Below, one piece after another: positions 41,819 to 49,630 of a DNA stretch of 64,000 bases. The notes beneath the pieces were generated by a model, which worked only from the letters and a program-made list of their open reading frames with translations, was not told the origin of the DNA and did no database searches. The translations under genes and the position numbers were made by a program. Source of the DNA: Rathayibacter sp. VKM Ac-2759. Lineage in GTDB: Bacteria; Actinomycetota; Actinomycetes; Actinomycetales; Microbacteriaceae. The first letter of the stretch is position 1. Each line of letters begins with the position of its first letter. The DNA is taken from positions 310,001 to 374,000 of the forward strand of contig NZ_CP047176.1 in the NCBI RefSeq assembly GCF_009834225.1, in the 5' to 3' direction.

Positions 41819-42727
41819 GTGCGCGCGAGACGTCTCTCCGCCGCCGTCGCCATCACCGCCCTGCTGCTCGCGGGCTGCGCGACCCCCGAGGACGACCGGC
41901 CGCTCGTGATGGTCTCGACCACCATCCTCGGCGACGTCGTGGGCGAGCTCGTCGGCGACGAGGCGGAGGTCGTGACGCTGATGGAGCCGGACGCCGATCC
42001 GCACTCCTTCGAGATCTCGGCGCAGCAGGCGGCGCGCCTCCGCTCGGCCGACCTCGTCGTCTCGAACGGCCTCGGCCTCGAGGAGGGCGTGCAGCAGCAC
42101 CTCGACGCCGCGGCGGAGGCGGGCGCCCCGGCGTTCGTCGCCGGAGACGTGATCGACGCCCTCGCCTACAGCGACGGTGACGCCGAGGGGCGGCCCGACC
42201 CGCACTTCTGGACCGACCCCGCGCGGATGATCGACGTCGTCGACGCGCTCGAGCCGGCCCTCGCGCGGATCGGCGGCGTGGATCCCGAGGCCCTCGCCGC
42301 GAGCACCGCCGTCTACCGCGACGAGCTCGAGCGGCTCGACGCCGAGATGACGGCCGCCTTCGCCGCCCTCCCCGAGCGCAGGCGCGCGCTCGTCACGAAC
42401 CACCACGTCTTCGGCTACCTCGCCGAGCGGTTCGACTTCGAGGTCGTCGGCGCCGTCATCCCCGGCGGCACGACCCTCGCCGCTCCGTCCGCCTCCGACC
42501 TGGCCGACCTCGTCGACGCGGTCGAGCGCGCCGGAGTCCCCACGATCTTCGCGGAGTCCTCCTCGCCCGACCGGCTCGTCCAGGCGCTGGCGAGCGAGGC
42601 CGACGTCCGCGTGGAGGTGGTCGAGCTGTTCACCGAGTCCCTCACCGGACCGGAGGGCGGCGCTCCCGACTACCTCGCCATGATGCGCGCGAACACGCAG
42701 CGCATCGCCACCGGGCTCTCCCCCTGA
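41819..42727 (+). CDS. aztC: Zinc ABC transporter substrate-binding protein AztC
   Basis: A 302-residue cluster A-I binding lipoprotein. The lipobox LLAGC ends at Cys20. Candidate zinc ligands are H62 (DPHSF), H129 (DPHFW) and H195/H196 (TNHHVFGY). It lacks the long His-rich flexible loop of ZnuA, in line with AztC, which receives zinc from AztD. GTG 41819 begins 2 bp after the upstream stop. It is followed 28 bp later by aztD. It binds zinc outside the membrane and delivers it to AztB. Confidence 0.88.
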   Translation: MRARRLSAAVAITALLLAGCATPEDDRPLVMVSTTILGDVVGELVGDEAEVVTLMEPDADPHSFEISAQQAARLRSADLVVSNGLGLEEGVQQHLDAAAEAGAPAFVAGDVIDALAYSDGDAEGRPDPHFWTDPARMIDVVDALEPALARIGGVDPEALAASTAVYRDELERLDAEMTAAFAALPERRRALVTNHHVFGYLAERFDFEVVGAVIPGGTTLAAPSASDLADLVDAVERAGVPTIFAESSSPDRLVQALASEADVRVEVVELFTESLTGPEGGAPDYLAMMRANTQRIATGLSP

Positions 42728-42755
42728 GCGCCCTCCCGAAGGAAGAGGAACCACC

Positions 42756-43967
42756 ATGCGAATCCCCCACCTCCGACGAGCCGGCGCCGCCCTGCTCGCC
42801 CTCGGCACCGCCGTGGGTCTCGCCGCCTGCTCGTCGAGTGCCACCGGCAGCGCGGCCACCGACACCGCGGCCACCGACACCTCGGCCGCCGACACCTCGG
42901 CCGCCGGCTCCCGGATCGCCGTCTCGTACGCCGGCGGGATCCTCGTCCTCGACGGGACGACCCTCGAGACCCTCGCGGACCTCGATGCGGAGGAGTTCAC
43001 CCGCCTGAACCCCGCCGGCGACGGACGCCACGTGCTGGTCACGACGAGCGGCGGCTTCCAGGTGCTCGACACCGCCGGCGAGCCGGAGCTCACCGACCTC
43101 GTCTTCGCCGCTGACGCCCCCGGCCACGTCGTCCGTCACGCCGGGCGCACGATCCTCTACGCCGACGGCACGAGCGACACGACCGTCTTCGACACCGCCG
43201 ACCTCGGCGACTCCGATGCTCTCCCCGAGGTCGAGACGATCCCCGGCGTCCAGGCGCACCACGGCGTCTCGGTCGTGCTCGAGGACGGCACCCTCCTCAC
43301 CACGGTCGGCGACTCCGACGGCCGGACCGGCATCGAGGTCCGCGACCCCTCCGGCGCGGTCGTCGGCGGGAGCGACCAGTGCCCCGGCGTGCACGGCGAG
43401 GGCACGGCCGCCGACGAGGCCGTCGTCTTCGGCTGCGAGGACGGCGCTCTGCTCTACCGCGACGGCGCGATCACCAAGCTCACCGCTCCCGATCAGCCGT
43501 ACGGCCGGATGGGCAACGCCTACGTCAGCGAGACGAGCCCGATCGTCGTCGGCGACTACAAGGACGACCCCGACGCCGAGGGCTACCTCCTCGGCGCGGT
43601 CACGCTGATCGACACGGTGGCCGGCACCCTCGACGTCGTCGACCTGCCGGACGGCGCGGAGTACACCTTCCGCGACATCGCCCGCGGCCCCGGCGACCTC
43701 GCCTACGTCCTCGGCGCCGACGGGTCGATCCACGTGCTCGACCCCGGGACGGGCGAGCTCGTCGGCGAGCTCCCCGTGATCGACGCCTGGAAGGGGCCGG
43801 TCCAGTGGCAGGATCCGCACCCCGCCCTCGCGATCGCCGGCGGCACCGCGTACGTCACCGAGCCGGCTGCGGACGCGATCCACGCCGTCGACCTGGCGAC
43901 CGGCGAGATCGTCGCGACGGGGGAGCTCGGAGCGACGCCGAACGAGCTCGCCCTCGCGGCCGGCTGA
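42756..43967 (+). CDS. aztD: Zinc metallochaperone AztD
   Basis: A 403-residue lipoprotein. Lipobox LAAC (Cys25), then an Ala/Thr/Asp-rich linker (ATDTAATDTSAADTSAA), and an eight-bladed beta-propeller with segments GVQAHHGVSVVLEDGTLL and VQWQDPHPALAIAGG that supply the conserved His residues. AztD proteins store zinc and transfer it to AztC. ATG 42756 has AGGAAGAGGA upstream. It closes the rightward azt operon and shows the canonical AztD form, unlike the paralogue at 40530. Confidence 0.87.
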   Translation: MRIPHLRRAGAALLALGTAVGLAACSSSATGSAATDTAATDTSAADTSAAGSRIAVSYAGGILVLDGTTLETLADLDAEEFTRLNPAGDGRHVLVTTSGGFQVLDTAGEPELTDLVFAADAPGHVVRHAGRTILYADGTSDTTVFDTADLGDSDALPEVETIPGVQAHHGVSVVLEDGTLLTTVGDSDGRTGIEVRDPSGAVVGGSDQCPGVHGEGTAADEAVVFGCEDGALLYRDGAITKLTAPDQPYGRMGNAYVSETSPIVVGDYKDDPDAEGYLLGAVTLIDTVAGTLDVVDLPDGAEYTFRDIARGPGDLAYVLGADGSIHVLDPGTGELVGELPVIDAWKGPVQWQDPHPALAIAGGTAYVTEPAADAIHAVDLATGEIVATGELGATPNELALAAG

Positions 43968-44141
43968 TCGGAGCGCGGGTGGGGGCGTTTGCGGCGGATT
44001 ACTGCGCGCGACGGCGGAAATCGCAGGATCCCTGCGTGCCAGACTGGCTGCGAGCGTGCTCCACCCCGTGACGATCCTCCGCGGGGCCCGGAGCCACTGG
44101 ACCCGGTCCGCTCATCCGCAGCCTTTCGCAGGAGGACTCGA

Positions 44142-44978
44142 ATGACCGACACCGCCGTGCTCACCAGCGCACCCGCCCGCACCCCCGTCGCCAAGTCGAT
44201 CCTGATGTGCCGCCCCGAGCACTTCACGGTCGTCTACCGGATCAATCCCTGGATGGACCCGGCCGTCCCGACCGACACCGATCTGGCGCTGCGCCAGTGG
44301 CAGACCCTCTACGACACCTACGTCGGCCTCGGCTTCGACGTGCAGTTGATCGAGCCCGAGGCGGGCCTGCCCGACATGGTCTACGCCGCGAACGGCGGCT
44401 TCGTGATCGACGGCATCGCCTACGGCGCCTCCTTCACCTACCCCGAGCGCCAGCCGGAGGGCCCCGCCTACATGGAGTGGTTCCGCGGCGCCGGCTTCGA
44501 CGTGCGCGTCCCCGAGGAGGTCAACGAGGGCGAGGGCGACTTCCTCCTCGTCGGCGACCGCATCCTCGCGGGCACCGGATTCCGCTCGGCCTCGGACTCG
44601 CACGCCGAGGTCGCCCGCGTCTTCGGCCGCGAGGTGGTGACCCTCGAGCTCGTGAACCCGTCGTTCTACCACCTCGACACCGCGATCGCCGTGCTCGACG
44701 ACACGAACATCGCCTACCTCCCGAGCGCGTTCAGCGACGAGGGCAACCGCGTGCTGCGCGAGCTCTACCCCGACGCGATCCTCGTCTCGGAGGAGGACGC
44801 CTCCGTCCTCGGGCTCAACTCGTTCTCGGACGGCCTCCACGTCGTCATCGCCTCGCGCGCGGTCGGCTTCGAGCGCCAGCTGCGCGAGCGCGGCTACCGC
44901 CCGATCGGCGTCGACCTCTCCGAGCTGCTGCTCGGCGGCGGCGGCGTCAAGTGCTGCACGCTCGAGCTGCGGCGCTGA
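44142..44978 (+). CDS. ddaH: Dimethylargininase / amidinotransferase family hydrolase
   Basis: A 278-residue guanidino-modifying enzyme. LPDMVYAANGGFVID and GEGDFLLVGDRIL give the substrate Asp and Glu/Asp residues, H177 sits in FYHLDTAIAVL, and C271 of VKCCTLELRR aligns with the catalytic Cys of DDAH. ATG 44142 has GGAGG 7 nt upstream. It lies 27 bp before ornithine aminotransferase. The pair would turn methylated arginine or citrulline-type compounds into products feeding ornithine and glutamate (inference). A citrulline-hydrolysing role is the main alternative. Confidence 0.82.
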   Translation: MTDTAVLTSAPARTPVAKSILMCRPEHFTVVYRINPWMDPAVPTDTDLALRQWQTLYDTYVGLGFDVQLIEPEAGLPDMVYAANGGFVIDGIAYGASFTYPERQPEGPAYMEWFRGAGFDVRVPEEVNEGEGDFLLVGDRILAGTGFRSASDSHAEVARVFGREVVTLELVNPSFYHLDTAIAVLDDTNIAYLPSAFSDEGNRVLRELYPDAILVSEEDASVLGLNSFSDGLHVVIASRAVGFERQLRERGYRPIGVDLSELLLGGGGVKCCTLELRR

Positions 44979-45005
44979 CCCCCCCCACTCCAGAGGAGGA
45001 ACGAC

Positions 45006-46229
45006 ATGAGCATCACCGAGACCCGCCGATCCGCCGATCTGATCGCCGCGGAGGAGGCGCACGCCGCGCACAACTACCACCCGCTGCCCGTCGTCGCCGC
45101 GACCGGTGAGGGCGCGTGGATCACCGACGTCGAGGGGCGCCGCTACCTCGACTGCCTGGCCGCCTACTCCGCCGTCAACTTCGGGCACTCGCACCCGGTG
45201 CTCCTGGAGGCGGCGCGCGCGCAGCTCTCGCGCGTCACCCTCACCAGCCGCGCGTTCCACAACGACAGGCTCGGCCCGTTCGTCACGGCGCTCGCCGCGC
45301 TGGCCGGCAAGGACATGGTCCTGCCGATGAACACCGGAGCGGAGGCGGTCGAGTCGGGCATCAAGGTCGCCCGCGCCTGGGGCTACCGCGTGAAGGGCGT
45401 GACGCCGGGCCGCGCGAACATCATCGTCGCCGCGGGCAACTTCCACGGCCGCACGACCACGATCATTTCGTTCAGCGACGACGCGGAGGCGCGCGAGGGC
45501 TTCGCGCCGTTCACCCCCGGCTTCCGCACGGTGCCGTTCGGCGACGCGGCCGCCCTCGAGGCCGCGATCGACGAGGACACCGTCGCCGTGCTGATCGAGC
45601 CCATCCAGGGCGAGGCGGGCATCGTCGTGCCGCCGGCCGACTACCTGCCCGCGGTGCGCGAGATCACCTCCCGGCACAACGTGCTCTTCATTGCCGACGA
45701 GATCCAGTCGGGACTCGGCCGCACCGGCGCGACCTTCGCGTGCGACCTGGTGGGCGTCGTCCCCGACGTGTACCTGCTGGGCAAGGCGCTCGGCGGCGGG
45801 ATCGTGCCCGTCTCGGCCGTCGTCGCGAACGCCGACGTGCTCGGCGTGCTGCAGCCCGGGCAGCACGGCTCGACGTTCGGAGGCAACCCGCTCGCCGCCG
45901 CCGTCGGCCTGGCAGTCGTCGAGATGCTCGCCACCGGCGAGTACCAGGCGATGGCCCGCGCGCGCGGCGAGCAGCTGCACGCGCGGCTGGTCAAGCTCAT
46001 CGGGCGCGGAGTCGTCGCCGTCCGCGGCGCAGGGCTCTGGGCCGGCATCGACATCGACCCGGCGCTCGCCTCGGGTCGAGCGGTGTGCGAGGCGCTGATG
46101 ACGCGCGGGGTGCTGGCGAAGGACACCCACGGCTCGACGATCCGTCTCGCGCCCCCGATCGTGGTGACCGCCGACGAGATCGACTTCGCCGTCGACGAGC
46201 TCGAGGCGGTCCTGGCCTCGCTGCGCTGA
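45006..46229 (+). CDS. rocD: Ornithine--oxo-acid transaminase
   Basis: A 407-residue PLP aminotransferase of class III. Pyridoxal Lys260 sits in YLLGKALGGG, with DEIQSGLGRTG (D231, E232, Q234) at the cofactor and STFGGNPLAAA near the C-terminus. Its N-terminal HNYHPLPVV and length match ornithine aminotransferases. It converts ornithine and 2-oxoglutarate to glutamate-5-semialdehyde and glutamate. It follows the amidinohydrolase gene by 27 bp in an arginine-catabolism pair. It is flanked downstream by the 208-bp repeat. Confidence 0.92.
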   Translation: MSITETRRSADLIAAEEAHAAHNYHPLPVVAATGEGAWITDVEGRRYLDCLAAYSAVNFGHSHPVLLEAARAQLSRVTLTSRAFHNDRLGPFVTALAALAGKDMVLPMNTGAEAVESGIKVARAWGYRVKGVTPGRANIIVAAGNFHGRTTTIISFSDDAEAREGFAPFTPGFRTVPFGDAAALEAAIDEDTVAVLIEPIQGEAGIVVPPADYLPAVREITSRHNVLFIADEIQSGLGRTGATFACDLVGVVPDVYLLGKALGGGIVPVSAVVANADVLGVLQPGQHGSTFGGNPLAAAVGLAVVEMLATGEYQAMARARGEQLHARLVKLIGRGVVAVRGAGLWAGIDIDPALASGRAVCEALMTRGVLAKDTHGSTIRLAPPIVVTADEIDFAVDELEAVLASLR

Positions 46230-46260
46230 CCCGCGGCGCCGCTTCGCCCGAGGTGGCCGT

Positions 46261-46469
46261 ACAACATCAGCTGAGAGTGGGGTGCCTCCGCTGCTGGGCG
46301 ATGCAACCCCGTCTCAGCTGATGTTGTGCGGCGCACTCCAGCCCGCTGGTCGAGTAGCTGCCGAAGGCGGCGTATCGAGACCCGCTGGCTTCAGCAGATC
46401 GGGAGTCCGGCACCTTCTTCTGACGCTGGTGGATCTCGATACACCCGCTGCGCGGGCTACTCGATCAGC
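46261..46469. repeat. 208-bp direct repeat, copy 1
   Basis: The sequence from 46262 recurs at 46481-46688 with about three mismatches and an offset of 219 bp. It begins with a perfect 16-bp inverted repeat (46261-46276 with 46312-46327), then a GTCGAGTAGCTGCC/GTATCGAGAC hairpin. It ends with the dispersed hairpin that is also found at 62415-62455. There is no protein-coding signal. Confidence 0.9.
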
Positions 46470-46480
46470 AAGGTACAGCG

Positions 46481-46688
46481 CAACATCAGCTGAGAGTGGG
46501 GTGCCTCCGCTGCTGGGCGATGCACCCCCGTCTCAGCTGATGTTGTGCGGCGCACTCCAGCCCGCTGGTCGAGTAGCTGCCGAAGGCGGCGTATCGAGAC
46601 CCACTGGCTTCAGCAGATCGGGAGTCCGGCACCTTCTTCTGACGCTGGTGGATCTCGATACGCCCGCTGCGCGGGCTACTCGATCAGC
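46481..46688. repeat. 208-bp direct repeat, copy 2
   Basis: Second copy, 219 bp after the first. Its leading inverted repeat is 46481-46495 with 46531-46545, and it ends with the 41-bp segment (46648-46688) that is identical, in reverse complement, to 62415-62455. The two copies with their flanks fill the 503-bp gap 46230-46732. No gene is seen there. Confidence 0.9.
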
Positions 46689-46732
46689 GAGGGCGACAAG
46701 CATGCCGCGGAGGTGACATCCCGCGGAGTCGG

Positions 46733-47344
46733 TCAGGCCAGGCTCGCGAGGACGGTCGGGCCGGAGCCGGACCAGCTGCCGACGAGGGTCTCGCCGTCGG
46801 CCGGCGCGTCGTCGAGCACCCGGCGCAGCGTCAGCTCGAACCCGTCGGCCTCGACGGTCGTCGAGCGCTCGTCGCTCCGGGTGCGGACCGCCGTGGGAAC
46901 GGGGACCGGGTCGGAGGCGGAGCCGCTGCCGCGGACCGTCGCGGTCGGATCGCGCCGCACCATCACTCCGTCGATCTCGACCTCGAGCTCGGCCTGCACC
47001 CCGCCCGTGCGGATCGCCGTGGCGAAGACGGCGACCGCGACCGGATCGCCCGCCGCGTCGTACACCCAGCGCTCGCCGAGCACCGAGTGGGTCATCGTGC
47101 CGATCAGCCACGGCTCGCCGCCCTCGAGCGGCGCGCCCCGGTAGGTCACGGGCACCTGCAGTGCCGGCCCGTCCGGAGCCTGCACGATCAGCGCCTCGAT
47201 GCCCACCTCGCCCGCGGGGTCGTCGAACCGGTACGCGCCGACCTGCTCGACGCCTCCGCCCGGGCACCACGGCTGGGTCGGAGCCCACGCCTCGACGATC
47301 TCGAGCTTGCTGGGCGTGATCGTCGCGCGGTGCAGGAGGGCCAT
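46733..47344 (-). CDS. Maltokinase N-terminal cap-like protein
   Basis: A 203-residue soluble protein resembling the cap domain of actinobacterial maltokinase and CG0192-like proteins. LHRATITPSKLEIVEAWAPTQPW is followed by VGAYRFDDPAGEVGIEALIV and VPVTYRGAPLEGGEPWLIGTMTHSVLGERWVYDAAGDP. It has no kinase domain. It begins leaderless, 6 nt after a TAGCAT box. It is downstream of the sulP gene on the same strand, with a 26-bp gap. Function unknown. Confidence 0.8.
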   Translation of the reverse strand: MALLHRATITPSKLEIVEAWAPTQPWCPGGGVEQVGAYRFDDPAGEVGIEALIVQAPDGPALQVPVTYRGAPLEGGEPWLIGTMTHSVLGERWVYDAAGDPVAVAVFATAIRTGGVQAELEVEIDGVMVRRDPTATVRGSGSASDPVPVPTAVRTRSDERSTTVEADGFELTLRRVLDDAPADGETLVGSWSGSGPTVLASLA

Positions 47345-47350
47345 GCCCGA

Positions 47351-47356
47351 ATGCTA
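47351..47356 (-). promoter_or_regulatory. -10 box of a leaderless transcript (TAGCAT)
   Basis: Leftward TAGCAT ends 6 nt before ATG 47344. No ribosome site precedes the start. Confidence 0.65.
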
Positions 47357-47370
47357 GGTCAGAGGCCAGG

Positions 47371-48867
47371 TCAGTGCCCCGCGCCGAGGTTGCCGGCGAG
47401 GCGGGTGTGCATGCGGGTCGAGGCGTCATTCATGCCCTCGATCACGACGTGCTTGCCGTGGCGCTCGTACTTGGTGGTGATCGCGTCGAGGGCGGCGACG
47501 GTCGAGGCGTCCCAGACGTGCGAGCCCGAGAGGTCGATCACGACGCGGGAGGGGTCCTCCGCGTACTCGAACTGGGTCGTCAGGTCGTTGCTGGAGGCGA
47601 AGAACAGCTCGCCGGTCACGCGGTAGTGGGCGGTCCCCTCCGACACCGTGCGCTCGACGGTCGCGAAGCGGGCGACGCGGCGGGCGAAGACGATCATCGC
47701 GGCGATGACGCCGATGATGACTCCGATGGCCAGGTTGTGCGTGACGACCACGACGGCGACGGTCGCGACCATCACCAGGGTCTCGCCGAGCGGCATGCGG
47801 CGCAGCGTCGAGGGGCGGATGCTGTGCCAGTCGAACGTTGCGACCGACACCATCACCATCACGGCGACCAGCGCCGCCATCGGGATGATCGCGACGACGT
47901 CGCCGAGCACGACCACGAGGATCAGCAGGAACACGCCCGCGAGGAACGTCGAGATGCGCGTGCGGGCGCCGGAGGCCTTCACGTTGATCATCGTCTGGCC
48001 GATCATCGCGCAGCCGCCCATGCCGCCGAACAGGCCGGACAGCACGTTGGCGGCGCCCTGCCCGAGGGACTCGCGCGTCTTCTGCGAGTGGGTGTCGGTG
48101 ATGTCGTCGACGAGCTTCGCGGTCATCAGCGACTCGAGGAGGCCCACGAGCGCCATCGCGATCGCGTACGGCGCGATGATCGTGAAGGTCTCCCAGGTCA
48201 GCGGCACGTTCGGCACGAACAGCTCGGGGAGGCTGCGCGGCAGCTCGCCCTGGTCGCCGACGGTCGGCACGGCGATCGCCGTCACGACGACGGCCGCGGT
48301 GATCAGCACGATCGCGACGAGCGGAGCGGGCACCACCCGGGTCAGTCGCGGCATCACGACCATGATCACGATGCCGATCGCGACGAGCGGGTAGACGAGC
48401 CACGGCACGCCGATGAGGTTCGGGATCTGCGCGGTGAAGATCAGGATCGCGAGCGCGTTGACGAAGCCGACCATGACGCTGCGCGGGATGAACCTCATCA
48501 GCTTCGCGACTCCGAGCAGGCCCAGGACGATCTGGAAGACGCCGGCGAGGATCACCGTGGCGATGAAGTAGTCCAGCCCGTAGTCGCGGGCGACCGGCGC
48601 GATGACGAGCGCGACGGCTCCGGTCGCCGCGGTGATCATCGCGGGGCGGCCGCCGAGGAAGGCGATGGTGACCGCCATCACGAAGGACGAGAACAGGCCG
48701 ACGCGGGGGTCCACTCCGGCGATGATCGAGAACGAGATCGCCTCGGGGATGAGCGCGAGCGCGACGACGAGGCCGGCGAGCACCTCGCGGCTGAGGAGGC
48801 GGGGCGAGCGCAGCGCCGTCATGACGGTGGGCTCGGCGCGGTAGCGGGGCGGGGTGGCGGTGGTCAT
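47371..48867 (-). CDS. SulP family inorganic anion transporter with STAS domain
   Basis: A 498-residue membrane protein. Ten to twelve helices (ALIPEAISFSIIAGVDPRVGLFSSF; GALAVVALVIAPVARDYGLDY-like blocks) are followed by a C-terminal STAS domain (SRVVIDLSGSHVWDASTVAALD). Bacterial SulP proteins carry bicarbonate, sulphate or C4 acids with sodium or protons. GGCAMIGQTMINVKASG is a conserved pore-side block. ATG 48867 has GGAG upstream. It is divergent from a small MerR regulator across a palindromic site at 48972-48987, which probably controls both. Confidence 0.9.
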   Translation of the reverse strand: MTTATPPRYRAEPTVMTALRSPRLLSREVLAGLVVALALIPEAISFSIIAGVDPRVGLFSSFVMAVTIAFLGGRPAMITAATGAVALVIAPVARDYGLDYFIATVILAGVFQIVLGLLGVAKLMRFIPRSVMVGFVNALAILIFTAQIPNLIGVPWLVYPLVAIGIVIMVVMPRLTRVVPAPLVAIVLITAAVVVTAIAVPTVGDQGELPRSLPELFVPNVPLTWETFTIIAPYAIAMALVGLLESLMTAKLVDDITDTHSQKTRESLGQGAANVLSGLFGGMGGCAMIGQTMINVKASGARTRISTFLAGVFLLILVVVLGDVVAIIPMAALVAVMVMVSVATFDWHSIRPSTLRRMPLGETLVMVATVAVVVVTHNLAIGVIIGVIAAMIVFARRVARFATVERTVSEGTAHYRVTGELFFASSNDLTTQFEYAEDPSRVVIDLSGSHVWDASTVAALDAITTKYERHGKHVVIEGMNDASTRMHTRLAGNLGAGH

Positions 48868-48971
48868 GGAACTCCAGGAGTCGGGGCTCTCGTCACGAGA
48901 GTCGGGAGGCGCGAGACGCTGCTTCGCGCAGGGAAGAATGTGGGGGCGGGCGAACGCCCTGCGCCAACTCT

Positions 48972-48987
48972 ACCCTCACGTGAGGGT
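48972..48987. promoter_or_regulatory. Perfect 16-bp palindrome between sulP and merR
   Basis: ACCCTCACGTGAGGGT is a perfect 16-bp dyad with a purine-rich edge, 18 bp before the MerR start. Dyads of the CTCACGTGAG type are usual MerR operators. It lies in the divergent promoter region. The -35/-10 pair is not clear. Confidence 0.75.
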
Positions 48988-49004
48988 TGATATCGGGAGG
49001 TCGG

Positions 49005-49370
49005 ATGTCGGTCACGATGCACATCGGCGAGCTCGCCGAGAAGACCGGCCTGTCGCTGCGCACCCTGCGCCACTACGACGAGGTCGGCCTGGTGACCGCG
49101 TCGGGGCGCACCGAGGGCGGATTCCGCCTCTACACGCAGGACGACTACGACCGCCTCATCCTCATCCGCCGGATGAAGCCCCTCGGCTTCTCGCTGGACG
49201 AGATGGCGGCGCTGCTGCGCGTCATCGACCGCATCGAGGCGCACGGAGGCGACCCCGAGGACCGCGCCGAGCTCGACCGCTTCGTGGCGCAGGCCCGCGA
49301 GCGGCGCGACGCGCTGCAGGCGCAGCTCGCGATGGCCGACGAGTTCGTCGAGCTGCTGTCGAGCCGCTGA
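49005..49370 (+). CDS. MerR family transcriptional regulator
   Basis: A 121-residue MerR protein. Winged helix HIGELAEKTGLSLRTLRHYDEVGLV, then GGFRLYTQDDYDRLILIRRMKPLGFSLDEM, and a coiled-coil dimer helix to the C-terminus (DRFVAQARERRDALQAQLAMADEFVELL). It has no Cys metal site and no ligand domain. ATG 49005 has GGGAGG upstream. It probably controls the divergent sulP gene through the 16-bp palindrome. Confidence 0.92.
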   Translation: MSVTMHIGELAEKTGLSLRTLRHYDEVGLVTASGRTEGGFRLYTQDDYDRLILIRRMKPLGFSLDEMAALLRVIDRIEAHGGDPEDRAELDRFVAQARERRDALQAQLAMADEFVELLSSR

Positions 49371-49630
49371 GCGGCCGCCTCCACAGGCGCGACATACCCG
49401 GGATCGGCGTCTCGTCGTCCTGTTCCAGGGATCGCTGGCAGACTAGAGGCAGCAGCCGCGGACGACAGATCGTTCCGCGCACCCACGATCGCCCTCGCGA
49501 CCACCCGCACCGCCCCTTCCGCGCCAGTTCGCCGAGGGAGCACGCCGGATGCGAGACATCCCTACCGAGAACTCCGCAGCCCCGCGCCACCGCGCCGCCA
49601 CCCGGACTCCTCCCTCACCGGAAAGCACTC

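Noticed and set aside
46282..46716. A 144-codon ORF in the repeat region
   Set aside because: It is made of the two 208-bp repeat copies, so its protein is itself duplicated. It has no ribosome site and overlaps hairpins.
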